Assembly: GCF_029522115.1 (NCBI RefSeq)
Contig: NZ_JAKWFK010000001.1
Location: 310,001 to 374,000 of the forward strand
From: Trinickia sp. Y13
Lineage (GTDB): Bacteria; Pseudomonadota; Gammaproteobacteria; Burkholderiales; Burkholderiaceae
Reading direction: 5' to 3'
DNA length: 64,000 nucleotides
This document shows, piece after piece, positions 7,926-17,313 of this stretch; position 1 is the stretch's first letter; each line of letters begins with the position of its first letter. Both the position numbers and the translations under genes were made by a program. The notes beneath the pieces were generated by a model. It did no database searches, was not told the origin of the DNA, and worked only from the letters and a program-made list of their open reading frames with translations.

Positions 7926-9368
7926 ATGCGAATCAGAGCTTTGGTTGGCCGGGCGTTGAGCAGTGCTTCACTCGTGGCGATGGGGGCTGCGCTGGCGTGC
8001 GCAAACGCCGCTCAGGCGGAAACGATCGACATCGGTATCGGCACCCAAGACACCACGACCAACACGGTCACGGGCGGCATCGTCATCAAGAAGCTTCACC
8101 TGCTGGACAAATATTTGCCGCACACGGGCAAGTACAAGGACGTCACCTACAACGTGACCTGGCAGAACGCGACGTCTGGGCCGCCAATCACCAACGGCAT
8201 GATTGCCGGCAAACTGCAGATCGGCATGATGGGCGACTACCCCTTGCTCGTGAACGGGGCGACCGGACAAGCCACGCATAACGACACGGAACTCGTCGCG
8301 GTGATCGCCTACAACGCGCATGGCAGCGGCAACGGTGTGGTCGTGCCGAAGAATTCGCCTTACTACGATTTGGCCGATCTAAAGGGCAAGCGCGTCTCGG
8401 TGCCGTTCGGATCCGCTGCCCACGGCATGCTGCTCGCTGCCTTACAGAGCCGGCATCTGCCCAGTGACTACTTCGCACTCGTGAACCAGTCGCCGGAAGT
8501 GGGCAGCACCAGCATTCAGGAAAACCGCATCGACGCCCATGCGGACTTCGTGCCGTTCGCCGAGCTACTGCCCTATCGCGGCTTTGCGCGCAAGATCTTC
8601 GACGGCGCGCAAACCGGACAACCGACCCTGCATGGCGTCGTGATTCGCAAGGACTTCGGCCAGAAGTATCCCGAGATCGTCACCGCTTACATCAGAGCGT
8701 TGATGGAAGCCGACGATTGGGTCCGCCACGATCCCGAGCAGGCGGCGCAGCAGGTTCAGACGTGGACCAAGGTGGACAAGCAGGTAGCGTACATCTTCCT
8801 CGGCCCTGGTGGTATCGACACGCTCGACCCGACCATCAAGCCACGTTGGGTCGCTGCTTTGAAGACGGACTATGCGGTCCTGAAGAAGCTCGACATGGTG
8901 AAGGATCTCGACATCGACAAATGGGTCGACGACTCCTTCGTGCGGGCGGCTTTCAAAGCATCGGGCCGCGATTATGACGCGCAGCTGGCGGACTTCTCCA
9001 ACTATCAGGTCCAAGGCAACGACACCTTGTGCAATGCGCCGATCGACGATCCGTCGCAGGCGGGGCAGATCTGGGCTCAAGGCGGCAAGGTCGTTTCATT
9101 CAGCTCGGCGGCATGCACGCTGGAAGGCGTGAACGCGCTTCGCGCACAGGGCAAGAAGATCGACGCCGTCTATCTGACGGACAAGACGCTCGGCGTGAAA
9201 GTCTTTGCGGATGCCGCGTTCTACACGATCGGCGCCGCAAACGGAAAAAGGCCGGACATCGAATCTTTCCTGCTCAAGCGCGATGCAGAAGCGAGCGCCA
9301 AGCGATCGGGCGAGAGTGTCGCGAGCTATGCGCAGGCGTTGAGCGCGGCCGGCAGCGGAGGGAAGTGA
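7926..9368 (+). CDS. ABC transporter substrate-binding protein for sulfate esters/sulfonates (AtsR-like)
   Basis: 480 aa with a Sec signal peptide (residues 1-31, ending ANAAQA). Residues 32 to about 345 form an NMT1/SsuA-type periplasmic binding fold (KLQIGMMGDYPLL, GKRVSVPFGSAAHGML). The last 130 residues are extra for this family. They contain C-x-A-P-I-D-D and FSSAAC, followed by YLTDKTLGVKVFADAAFYTIG, which resembles a NosL-like domain. It is followed by permease and ATPase genes and then a sulfatase, so it most likely captures aryl or alkyl sulfate esters in the periplasm. It corresponds to atsR of Pseudomonas atsRBC clusters by position and type. Confidence 0.75.
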   Translation: MRIRALVGRALSSASLVAMGAALACANAAQAETIDIGIGTQDTTTNTVTGGIVIKKLHLLDKYLPHTGKYKDVTYNVTWQNATSGPPITNGMIAGKLQIGMMGDYPLLVNGATGQATHNDTELVAVIAYNAHGSGNGVVVPKNSPYYDLADLKGKRVSVPFGSAAHGMLLAALQSRHLPSDYFALVNQSPEVGSTSIQENRIDAHADFVPFAELLPYRGFARKIFDGAQTGQPTLHGVVIRKDFGQKYPEIVTAYIRALMEADDWVRHDPEQAAQQVQTWTKVDKQVAYIFLGPGGIDTLDPTIKPRWVAALKTDYAVLKKLDMVKDLDIDKWVDDSFVRAAFKASGRDYDAQLADFSNYQVQGNDTLCNAPIDDPSQAGQIWAQGGKVVSFSSAACTLEGVNALRAQGKKIDAVYLTDKTLGVKVFADAAFYTIGAANGKRPDIESFLLKRDAEASAKRSGESVASYAQALSAAGSGGK

Positions 9369-9369
9369 C

Positions 9370-10272
9370 ATGGAAGGCTCTCTCGATCTGGAGATCAAGA
9401 ATGGCGCATCGCCGTTGCCTGGGCACCGGGAGGAGGGGGGCGTACCAACCCAGAGCCCCCGCATCAAGGCGTCTACGCTAAGCCGCGTGCGAGCGGCCGC
9501 CGTCAGGTTTGCGTTCGCGGTTGCGTCGATCGGCGTGCCATTTGCGCTCTGGTATTTCGGCACGCGCTACCGGGTTCAGTTCTATATCCGCTTTCAGGAC
9601 GTGCCGACGCCACTGGATGTGTTTCATGCGGCAGTGCATGTCGCCGGGTCGGGCACGTTCTCAACGAACATCGTCGACAGCTTGCGGCGCATTTTCTCGG
9701 GCTTTTTCATCGCACTCGTTTCGGGCGTCGGATTGGGCTTGCTGATTGGACGGTACCGCATCGTGAAGCAACTGCTGATGCCGGCGATCGAAGTGCTACG
9801 ACCCATCCCGGCCATCGCCTGGGTACCCTTGTCGATCATGCTGTGGCCGACGACGGAATCGTCCATCGTGTTCATCACCTTCATCGGCGCGTTCTATCCG
9901 ATTCTGCTCAACACGGTGGACGGCGTCCAATCGCTCGACGGCGTGTTGTTGCGTGCGGGGCGCTGTCTCGGCGCGAGCGAAGCGCAGCTGTTCTGGCATG
10001 TGATCTTACCGGGGGTCCTGCCCAACATTTTCACGGGGCTCGCGGTAGGGATGGGCGTGGCGTGGGTGTCGCTCATTGCGGCCGAAATGATCGCGGGGCA
10101 GTACGGCGTCGGCTACTACACGTGGGAGGCCTATTCGCTCGTCAACTATCCGGCGATCGTCCTCGGCATGATCACGATCGGCGCCCTTGGCCTCGTTTGC
10201 AGTGGCGCGATCCGTCTCGTCGGGCAGTTGTCGATGCCGTGGCTCGCGTATGTCAACGGAGCGCGCAAATGA
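9370..10272 (+). CDS. ABC transporter permease (AtsB/SsuC/TauC type)
   Basis: 300 aa inner-membrane protein with about six to seven helices. The EAA loop that contacts the ATPase is visible near residues 190-210 (RAGRCLGASEAQLFWHVILPG). The start is one base after the binding-protein stop with a GGAGGGAAG ribosome site. The stop overlaps the ATPase start (ATGA). It should form the channel of the sulfate-ester/sulfonate importer. Confidence 0.9.
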   Translation: MEGSLDLEIKNGASPLPGHREEGGVPTQSPRIKASTLSRVRAAAVRFAFAVASIGVPFALWYFGTRYRVQFYIRFQDVPTPLDVFHAAVHVAGSGTFSTNIVDSLRRIFSGFFIALVSGVGLGLLIGRYRIVKQLLMPAIEVLRPIPAIAWVPLSIMLWPTTESSIVFITFIGAFYPILLNTVDGVQSLDGVLLRAGRCLGASEAQLFWHVILPGVLPNIFTGLAVGMGVAWVSLIAAEMIAGQYGVGYYTWEAYSLVNYPAIVLGMITIGALGLVCSGAIRLVGQLSMPWLAYVNGARK

Positions 10273-11129
10273 GCAATGCAAACAAAGGCCGTATCGACTG
10301 TCGCAACGTCGGCGTCGTGTTCGGCTCAGGCAATGCGCGGACCGAAGCCGTGAAGGACGTATCGCTCACGGTCGAGCCGCACGAGTTCGTCTCGCTGATC
10401 GGCCCGTCCGGCTGCGGCAAGTCTTCCTTGCTGAGCATCGCGGCGGGCTTCTCCAAGCCGACTCGCGGAACGGTCACGCTCGACGGCGTGCTGATCAAAA
10501 AGCCCAGCGCGGAGCGCGGCGTGGTGTTTCAGCAGTATTCGCTGTTCCCATGGCTAAGGGTGCGAGAGAACGTCGAGTTCGGCTTGAAGATGGCCGGGGT
10601 CTCGCGCGCCAAACGCGAAGGCACGGCGCGCACGTTGCTCGGCCTCGCGGGCTTGCTGGCCTTCGAAAACCACTATCCGGATCAATTGTCCGGCGGCATG
10701 AAGCAGCGCATCGGCATTGTGCGCGCCCTTGCGGCGAATCCGCGGGTTTTGCTCATGGATGAGCCCTTCGGCGCGCTCGACACGCAAACGCGGACGGTCA
10801 TGCAGGAGATCCTGACGAACATGTGGCAGCGCTTCCGGCTGTCGGTGCTGTTCATCACGCACGACATCGAGGAAGCGGTGTTCCTGTCGGACCGGATCTA
10901 CGTGATGACGGCGCGGCCGGGCCGCATCAAGGCTGAAATTCGCGTGCCCCTGCCGCGTCCACGGACGGCGGCGATGTTGGATACCCGCGAATTCGTCGAG
11001 CTGGTCCTTCAATTGAAAGGCCTGATTCGCGAGGAATCGCTCGCCGCGATGGGATCCGAGTTGCAATCGGGCGGCGTCGAGGGTTTCAGTATGGAGATGG
11101 GCCCGAACGGCGTCGAAGAAATGCTCTGA
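10269..11129 (+). CDS. ABC transporter ATP-binding protein (AtsC/SsuB/TauB type)
   Basis: 286 aa. Walker A is GPSGCGKSS (about residues 45-53), the Q-loop is VVFQQYSLFPW, the signature is LSGGMKQRIGI, Walker B is VLLMDEPFGALD and the H-loop is ITHD. It begins at the ATG that overlaps the permease stop; longer upstream frame is out of phase with the permease. It energises uptake through the preceding permease. A 30-residue tail follows the usual nitrate/sulfonate-type ATPase core. Confidence 0.92.
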   Translation: MSNANKGRIDCRNVGVVFGSGNARTEAVKDVSLTVEPHEFVSLIGPSGCGKSSLLSIAAGFSKPTRGTVTLDGVLIKKPSAERGVVFQQYSLFPWLRVRENVEFGLKMAGVSRAKREGTARTLLGLAGLLAFENHYPDQLSGGMKQRIGIVRALAANPRVLLMDEPFGALDTQTRTVMQEILTNMWQRFRLSVLFITHDIEEAVFLSDRIYVMTARPGRIKAEIRVPLPRPRTAAMLDTREFVELVLQLKGLIREESLAAMGSELQSGGVEGFSMEMGPNGVEEML

Positions 11130-11226
11130 GCTTATCGAACGAGCATTTCATGAGGCATGACACAACGCAATGTGCGTCCCTAACCGAGGGCGGGGGATAA
11201 CGCTCTCGATCCGATGGAGTGTTGCA

Positions 11227-12594
11227 ATGAGCAAGAAACCGAACATCCTGTTCTTCCATGTCGACAATCTGGGCATGGGGGAACTCGGCTGCTACGGCGG
11301 CGGCAAGCTGCGCGGCGCGGATACGAAGCGCGTCGACGCGTTTTGCAAAGAGGGTACCAAGCTAACGCATTACGTAGTCGAGCCGCAATGCACGCCAACG
11401 CGTTCGGCGTTGATGACGGGCCGCTACCCGATCCGCTCCGGCAATCATACGATCGCATTGGGCGGCAACGGCGGCGGTCTCGTTACCTGGGAAGTCACCA
11501 TCGCCGAACTGTTGGCGCAGGGCGGCTACAAGTCCTCATGCCTCGGCAAATGGCACATCGGAGCGGAAGATGGCCGTTTCCCGACCGACCACGGCTTCGA
11601 CGAATGGTATGGCCCGCTTCGCACCTATGACGAATGCATGTGGCTGGAGGATCCGCACTACGTGCCGGAGCGCGATGGCTACTCGCACATGCACGAAGGT
11701 TTCAAGGGGAAGGGCGCCAAGCCGCTGCTCGATGAACAACTGACGATGGAGACGAAGAAGACCTGCGATCTCGAGTATCAAAAGCGCGGAATCGACTTCA
11801 TGCAGCGTTGCGTGAAAAACGACGAACCGTTCTTCTTGTACTTCAATCACTCGCTGATGCACTTTCCGATGTCGCCGCGCAACGAGTTCGTGGGCAAGAG
11901 CACCAACGGCGAATGGGGCGATTGCCTGCTGATGCTCGATCATGATTTCGGCGTGCTGCTCGACGAACTCGACCGTCTCGGCGTGGCGAACGACACCATC
12001 GTGATCTTCTGTGGCGATAACGGTGCGGAAGACCATCTGGCGGGCCGCGGCACGGGCGGCTTCTTCGACGGCTCGTATTTCAGCTCGGCGGAAGGCGGCA
12101 TCCGCACGCCACTGCTCGCGCGCTGGCCGGGCCGCATTCCGGCCGGCGTCGAAAGCAATGAGATGGTTCACGTCACCGATCTTTTCACGACGCTGCTCAA
12201 GTTCGCGGGAAGCGACACGCCTAAGGATCGGCTCATCGACGGCAAGGATCAAACCGCGTTTTTCCTCGGGGAGCAGCCGAACTCGAACCGCGAGTCGTGC
12301 ATGGTATGGCTCAAGGACGAACTGCATGCAGTGAAGTGGAAAGACTTCAAGATCAACTTCAAGCGCCAGCAGCATTTTCACGACCCCGAGTTGCCGCTTG
12401 GATTCGCGCGCATCACGCATCTGCAGGAGGATCCGAAGGAGCGCGAAGCGGTCAATCAGCGCTACGTGCGGTGGTGGGTGATGCAGCACGCGCATCGCGT
12501 CGTGCGGGAGTTCGAGGATAGCGTGAAGCAAGAGGAACTGATTCCGCCGGGTTCCGCGCTGGAGTTCGTGCCGAAGTCAGTCTTCAACGCGTAA
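11227..12594 (+). CDS. Arylsulfatase (Cys-type, formylglycine-dependent)
   Basis: 455 aa, no signal peptide, so probably cytosolic. The sulfatase signature CTPTRSALMTGR has Cys55-x-Pro-x-Arg59; Cys55 would be oxidised to formylglycine. Metal-binding residues typical of the family are seen as HVDNLG near the N-terminus and GDNGAED at about residue 260. The start ATG at 11227 has GGAG upstream. It hydrolyses sulfate esters brought in by the adjacent ABC importer, releasing sulfate. The next gene is the matching formylglycine-generating enzyme. Confidence 0.9.
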   Translation: MSKKPNILFFHVDNLGMGELGCYGGGKLRGADTKRVDAFCKEGTKLTHYVVEPQCTPTRSALMTGRYPIRSGNHTIALGGNGGGLVTWEVTIAELLAQGGYKSSCLGKWHIGAEDGRFPTDHGFDEWYGPLRTYDECMWLEDPHYVPERDGYSHMHEGFKGKGAKPLLDEQLTMETKKTCDLEYQKRGIDFMQRCVKNDEPFFLYFNHSLMHFPMSPRNEFVGKSTNGEWGDCLLMLDHDFGVLLDELDRLGVANDTIVIFCGDNGAEDHLAGRGTGGFFDGSYFSSAEGGIRTPLLARWPGRIPAGVESNEMVHVTDLFTTLLKFAGSDTPKDRLIDGKDQTAFFLGEQPNSNRESCMVWLKDELHAVKWKDFKINFKRQQHFHDPELPLGFARITHLQEDPKEREAVNQRYVRWWVMQHAHRVVREFEDSVKQEELIPPGSALEFVPKSVFNA

Positions 12595-12598
12595 CGCC

Positions 12599-13567
12599 AT
12601 GAGCGCGCCGATGATGGACCCTCAACCCGAGAAGCAAGCGTGCCCTTGCGCCAAGGCGGCGGCCGCGTCCATGAAGGCCTCTTGCACCGATGGCATGGTA
12701 CGGATCGCAGGCGGCGATTTCACGATGGGCTCCGATGTTTTCTATCGCGAGGAACGTCCGGCTCGGCGCGCCACTGCACCGGATTTTTGGATCGACTCGC
12801 ATCCGGTGACGAACGCGCAATTCGCCGCTTTCGTCGAGGCGACCGGCTATGTCACGCTGGCGGAGCGGGAGCCCGATCCCGCGCTGTATCCCGATGCGGA
12901 TCCGGCGCTCCTGCGTCCTGGCTCGCTCGTGTTCACGCAGCCGCAATCGCGGGTGGGATTGGGCGACTATCGACAATGGTGGGCGTATGTGCCCGGCGCG
13001 AGCTGGCGGCGCCCGCAAGGGCCCGACAGCGATCTAGCCGGTCTCGCGGATCATCCGGTCGTGCATGTGTCGTTCGCCGATGCGAGCGCTTATGCGGCAT
13101 GGGCAGGTAAGTCCTTGCCGAACGAGATCGAGTGGGAATACGCGGCGCGCGGCGGTATCGACGGTGCGGTTTATCCGTGGGGCGACGAGTTTGCGCCCGA
13201 CGGCATGCCGATGGCGAACACGTGGCAAGGCGAATTTCCATGGCGCAATAGCGCACTCGATGGTTTCGAACGCACCTCGCCGGTGAGGTCGTTTCCGCCG
13301 AACGGCTATGGGCTTTACGACGTTGCCGGCAATGTGTGGGAGTGGACGGTTACCCCGTACGGGCACCCGCCGGGCGTCGCGGAGACGAAGTCGTGTTGCA
13401 TTCCGTCGACGGGCTCAGGCATGGCGGACGTGCGCAATGTGGTGAAGGGTGGATCGCATTTATGCGCGCCGGCGTATTGCCTGCGCTATCGGCCCGCGGC
13501 GCGTCAGGGGCAGACCCTCGATACGTCCACTAGCCATATCGGATTTCGCTGCATCGTGAGAGCGTGA
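12599..13567 (+). CDS. Formylglycine-generating enzyme family protein (sulfatase maturase)
   Basis: 322 aa with a full FGE-sulfatase (SUMF1) domain from about residue 30. Diagnostic segments are GGDFTMGSD, PVTNAQFAAF, LPNEIEWEYAARGG, DVAGNVWEW and GFRCIVRA. The two active-site cysteines that bind copper in FGE are present as Cys289 and Cys294 in GGSHLCAPAYCLRYR. This separates true FGE from family members that lack them. It begins four bases after the sulfatase gene. It should convert the sulfatase Cys55 to formylglycine. Confidence 0.9.
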   Translation: MSAPMMDPQPEKQACPCAKAAAASMKASCTDGMVRIAGGDFTMGSDVFYREERPARRATAPDFWIDSHPVTNAQFAAFVEATGYVTLAEREPDPALYPDADPALLRPGSLVFTQPQSRVGLGDYRQWWAYVPGASWRRPQGPDSDLAGLADHPVVHVSFADASAYAAWAGKSLPNEIEWEYAARGGIDGAVYPWGDEFAPDGMPMANTWQGEFPWRNSALDGFERTSPVRSFPPNGYGLYDVAGNVWEWTVTPYGHPPGVAETKSCCIPSTGSGMADVRNVVKGGSHLCAPAYCLRYRPAARQGQTLDTSTSHIGFRCIVRA

Positions 13568-13639
13568 TCGGGCTGCCCAGGCGCGTCACACACGAATACG
13601 CGCGCCGAATTCTATGTTTCAACCGAACCGAGTACCTTT

Positions 13640-15142
13640 ATGACACATCCTATGAGCCGGATCGATACGCCGAGCGTTACGTCGCGCATTGCTTTGCCCG
13701 CATCGCGCGCCGAACTGCAGCGCGAAATCTTGGCGGGCGTGGTGACGAGCCTCGCGTTGATCCCCGAGGTCATCTCATTCTCGTTTATTTCGGGCGTCGA
13801 GCCGCATGCGGCGCTATTTGCCTCCGTGGTATTGCTGGTGGTCACATCGCTGTTCGGGGGGAGGCCCGCAATGGTCACGGCGGCGGCAGGTTCAGTGGCG
13901 CTCGTCGTCGGGCCGATGGTCCACGCGCATGGTGCGGGCTACATTTTGCCTGCGGTGCTGCTCGCCGGCGTGATTCAGGTGGCATTCGGCATGTTGGGGT
14001 TCTCGCGTATCGTGCGCTTCATTCCCCGCTCGGTGATGCTCGGCTTCGTCAATGCGCTGGGCATTCTGATCTTTTGCGCCCAGTTGCCGCATGTGATCGA
14101 TAAACCGATGGAGGTGTATCCGCTCTTTGCGATCACGCTCGGTATCGTTTTGATCGGCCCGCGCTTGGTGCGATCCGTGCCATCTCCGCTTATCGCGATC
14201 GTGGTGGCGACGGGGCTTTCCGTCGCGCTGCGATGGAGCGTGCCGACGGTCGGCGGGGCTCATCCCGGCGAAGAGAATTTGCCGGGACTCACGGCATGGG
14301 CGGTGCCGTTCGATCTGAGCACGCTGAAGGTGGTATGGCAGACGGCGATTAGCATCGCGTTCGTCGGTTTGCTGGAGACGTTGCTGACGGCCAAGCTCGT
14401 CGACGAAATGACGCAGACGCGCTCCAACAAGGCGCGCGAATCGTGGGCGCTCGGGCTCGGCAATCTCTGCGCGGGCGCTTTCGGGGGAATCGGCGGTTGC
14501 GCGATGATCGGTCAGACGGTGGTGAACGTCGGCATTGCGGGGGCGCGCACGCGCGTGTCCACCCTGGCTGCTGCAGCCACGCTGCTCCTGCTCATGACGG
14601 GGTTGAGCGCGGTGATGGCGCGCATTCCGACGGCTGCGCTCGCCGCGGTGATGATGGTCGTCGCGGTGAAGACCGTCGATTGGCACAGCTTGCGCCCGGC
14701 TACGTTAAAGCGCATGCCGCTGATGGAAACTTCGGTGATGCTGGTGTCCGTGGCATTGACGGTTTATACGGGCAATCTCGCGCTCGGCGTCTTGGGCGGC
14801 GTGTTGCTGGCGATGGTGTTGTTCGCGCGCCGCGTGGCGCACGTGATCAGCACCACGCGTGTGGTGGCCATGGACGGGCAGAGTGTGCGCTACGAGGTGC
14901 ATGGGCCGTTATTCTTCGGCAGCAGCAACGACTTGGTGGACCGTTTCGAGTATGCGGCCGATCCGCGTGCCGTGATCATCGATTTCTCGAAGTCGCAGAT
15001 CTGGGATGCCTCGACCGTCGCGGCGCTCGATTCGATCGAGACGAAGTATCGACAGCGCGATATTGCGGTGGTGTTTACCGGTCTGGATGAACGAAGTCGC
15101 GCATTCCATGCTCGGCTCAGTGGAAATCTGAACGTCAATTGA
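13640..15142 (+). CDS. SulP-family sulfate permease with STAS domain
   Basis: 500 aa. About ten to twelve membrane helices cover residues 30-400, with SulP-type segments (LALIPEVISFSFISGVEPHA, GQTVVNVGIAGARTRVS). A STAS regulatory domain forms the last 90 residues (PRAVIIDFSKSQIWDASTVAALD). The family moves sulfate, bicarbonate or other anions at the inner membrane. Its place after sulfatase and maturase suggests sulfate or sulfate-ester movement. The ribosome site is weak, so the next ATG at 13652 is an alternative start. Confidence 0.88.
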   Translation: MTHPMSRIDTPSVTSRIALPASRAELQREILAGVVTSLALIPEVISFSFISGVEPHAALFASVVLLVVTSLFGGRPAMVTAAAGSVALVVGPMVHAHGAGYILPAVLLAGVIQVAFGMLGFSRIVRFIPRSVMLGFVNALGILIFCAQLPHVIDKPMEVYPLFAITLGIVLIGPRLVRSVPSPLIAIVVATGLSVALRWSVPTVGGAHPGEENLPGLTAWAVPFDLSTLKVVWQTAISIAFVGLLETLLTAKLVDEMTQTRSNKARESWALGLGNLCAGAFGGIGGCAMIGQTVVNVGIAGARTRVSTLAAAATLLLLMTGLSAVMARIPTAALAAVMMVVAVKTVDWHSLRPATLKRMPLMETSVMLVSVALTVYTGNLALGVLGGVLLAMVLFARRVAHVISTTRVVAMDGQSVRYEVHGPLFFGSSNDLVDRFEYAADPRAVIIDFSKSQIWDASTVAALDSIETKYRQRDIAVVFTGLDERSRAFHARLSGNLNVN

Positions 15143-15704
15143 TCGGGGGTTGCAGTGCTTCGAACCTTCACGAGGTGGCCGCCGCTAGGACGTGAATCCT
15201 GCGCGTAATTCAATAAAATCAATCGGCTAAGTCGATTCTTGCTCCCGCAATTTACACAAGATGGGCGCTTGGAGAGCCTCGTTGCGCCTAAAGTGGTCGA
15301 AGTTTGCGGAGCAAAAATCGACGCTCGAAGCGAGATCGGTGCCGGCAGCCGGAGGACTCGAGGTCATTTGCCGCTCGAGATTCGATCACACGACCCCACC
15401 GTTCGGCCGACTCGTGCGAGCTTGCGCGCGAGCCGGCCCATCAAGAGCGTCGCCGTTGACGCACCCCTATTTGTCGTGGCAATGGCGTCGATGTTAACTA
15501 AACTGCGTTAGAGGAAGGCCGCCGTGCGCATGCGATCGTCGGAACCTCAACTCCCGATTCGCGCCGAAACGTTGGTGACAGCAGGTTGGGGGAATGATCA
15601 TACCGTTGAAGGGGCCACTGCGCGCACCGTGAGGCGTGACGTGCTCTGACGTTGCCAGCATCAAGCAGTCGGCATGAGCAGAGTCCGGTTTCGAAGGAGC
15701 TGCG
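15143..15704. other. Non-coding junction before the hydrogenase operon
   Basis: About 560 bases. The left end holds the tRNA-Leu relic at 15160-15206. The middle has only short frames without recognisable similarity. The right end should hold the hydrogenase promoter, with AAGGAG just before the first start. I found no clear Fnr box or sigma-54 promoter. Confidence 0.5.
15160..15206 (-). pseudogene. Decayed tRNA-Leu fragment
   Basis: Read on the minus strand, this stretch matches the anticodon-to-T-loop half of the intact tRNA-Leu at 41084-41170. About 32 of the first 37 positions agree, including GTCCTAGCGG and AGGTTCGA. The acceptor stem and CCA are absent and the anticodon stem is damaged, so it is not a working tRNA. 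It marks a former tRNA-linked recombination site or an old duplication. Confidence 0.6.
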
Positions 15705-16867
15705 ATGGTAGAACATCCGTTGTCGAATGGCGGCAAAGCGGTCATGACTTTCGAGTCTGTCCAGACGCTGATCGATGCGCTCGTCGCCGGCGGGTATCAG
15801 GTGATAGGGCCAACGGTCCGAGACGGGGCGATCGTCTACGACCGAATCGCGGGCGTGCCGGATTTGCCGGCCGGCTGGCGCGATGTTCAGGATGCCGGCC
15901 GTTATCGCTTGGAGCGTCGCGACGACGCAGCCCTGTTCGGTTTCGCCGTCGGGCCGCATTCCTGGAAGCGCTTTTTGCATCCGCCTGTCGAGACGCTTTG
16001 GCAGGCGGACATTGGCGACGAAGGGCTCTCGATCACGGCCGCGGCCGATCGTCCTTCGAAATTCGCGTTTATCGGCGTGCGTTCCTGTGAAATCCGGGCC
16101 ATCCTATCCAGGATCGGGTCTTTTGCGAAGGAATTTACCCGGATCCCGGCTATGAAATGCGTCGCCGTAATGCGTTCATCGTTGCGGTGAACTGCGCGCA
16201 GGCCGGCGGAACCTGCTTCTGCGTGTCGATGCAAACGGGGCCGAAGGTGGAGTCCGGGTTCGACCTGGCACTGACCGAGCTGCTCAGCGGGAACGTGCAT
16301 GAATTCCTGGTGGAAGTCGGCAGCGCAGCCGGTGCCGAGATTCTTCGGCAGATCCCTTGTCGGCCCGCGACCGACATGCACCGTACGGCTGCCGACAGGG
16401 TCGTCGCACAGACGGCGAAACAGATGGGCCGAAAACTTGAAACGGACGGAATCAAGCAGTTGCTGCAAGGCAACCCGAACCATCCGCGCTGGGACGACGT
16501 GGCGGAACGGTGCCTGACCTGCGGCAACTGCACGATGGTTTGCCCGACCTGCTTCTGTACGACGGTCGAGGATCACAGCGACCTGGCCGGGCAATCCGCC
16601 GAGCGAGTTCGCAAATGGGACTCCTGTTTCACGATGGACTTCTCGTACATCCACGGCGGCAGCGTGCGAAAAACGACGCGCTCGCGCTACCGGCAATGGA
16701 TGACGCACAAGCTCGCGAGTTGGATCGACCAGTTTGGAACATCGGGTTGCGTCGGATGCGGTCGCTGTATCACCTGGTGCCCAGTCGGTATCGACATCAC
16801 AGAAGAGGTCGCCGCCATTCGCGCAACCGATGCCGCGCCAAAGGGGGACGAGTATGGAGGGGCTTGA
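15705..16867 (+). pseudogene. Hydrogenase beta (4Fe-4S electron-transfer) subunit, split by a frameshift
   Basis: Two overlapping frames together give one HydB/HyhB-like protein of about 387 aa. The first frame (15705-16190) ends in [11 protein letters not shown] and then runs off-family. The second resumes with [21 protein letters not shown] from 16106 and continues to the TGA at 16865-16867. One base appears to be missing near 16104-16106. The second half carries two ferredoxin-type clusters, [11 protein letters not shown] and [11 protein letters not shown]. The subunit normally carries electrons between the small subunit and the NAD(P)-binding gamma subunit. It is the first gene of the operon, with an AAGGAG ribosome site. 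An internal ATG at 16157 could restart the C-terminal half. Real mutation and sequencing error cannot be told apart here. Confidence 0.8.
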
Positions 16868-17312
16868 CCATCTTCTGCGCGAACACCCCTTCTTTGCCGG
16901 ATTGGCTCCCGCGCATAGTCGATTGATGGCCGGCTGTGCCCGGAACCACCGCTTCAATGCGGGACACTACCTGTTAAGGGAAGGCGAGAGCGCGAACGAG
17001 TTCTTCCTGATCCGTCACGGCAAGGTCGCGCTGGAGATCGTCGCACCCGGGCAGACGCCGATCGTTATCGCGACCCTCGGCGCCGGCGAGATCGTGGGGA
17101 CGTCATGGCTCATTCCTCCGTATCGCTGGACTTTCGATGTCAGGGCGGTGGAGCTCACGCGGGCGATCGGTATGGATGCTAGGTGTCTGCGCGACAAGTG
17201 TGAGGCCGACCACGATCTGGGCTACGAACTCATGAAGCGCTTTCTGCCGATTTTCGTGAAGCGGCTGGAGGCAACGAGGCTGCAACTGCTCGATGTCTAC
17301 GGGAAGCGCTGA
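16854..17312 (+). CDS. Cyclic nucleotide-binding domain protein in the hydrogenase operon
   Basis: 152 aa, consisting almost only of a Crp/cNMP-binding beta-barrel. [25 protein letters not shown] and [15 protein letters not shown] are typical barrel strands. The C-terminal helix-turn-helix of Crp/Fnr proteins is missing, so DNA binding is not expected. The start overlaps the beta-subunit stop by 14 bases and the gamma subunit follows at once. Similar cNMP-domain genes occur inside other bacterial group 3b hydrogenase operons. A sensing or scaffold role for the complex is inferred. Confidence 0.8.
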   Translation: MEGLDHLLREHPFFAGLAPAHSRLMAGCARNHRFNAGHYLLREGESANEFFLIRHGKVALEIVAPGQTPIVIATLGAGEIVGTSWLIPPYRWTFDVRAVELTRAIGMDARCLRDKCEADHDLGYELMKRFLPIFVKRLEATRLQLLDVYGKR

Positions 17313-17313
17313 G

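Noticed and set aside
15209-15222. Possible Fnr box before the hydrogenase operon
   Set aside because: Only one half-site (ATCAA) matches, and it is about 490 bases from the first gene.
15239-15511. 90-codon frame between the tRNA relic and the hydrogenase operon
   Set aside because: No ribosome site, atypical composition and no recognisable domain; an overlapping frame is equally open.
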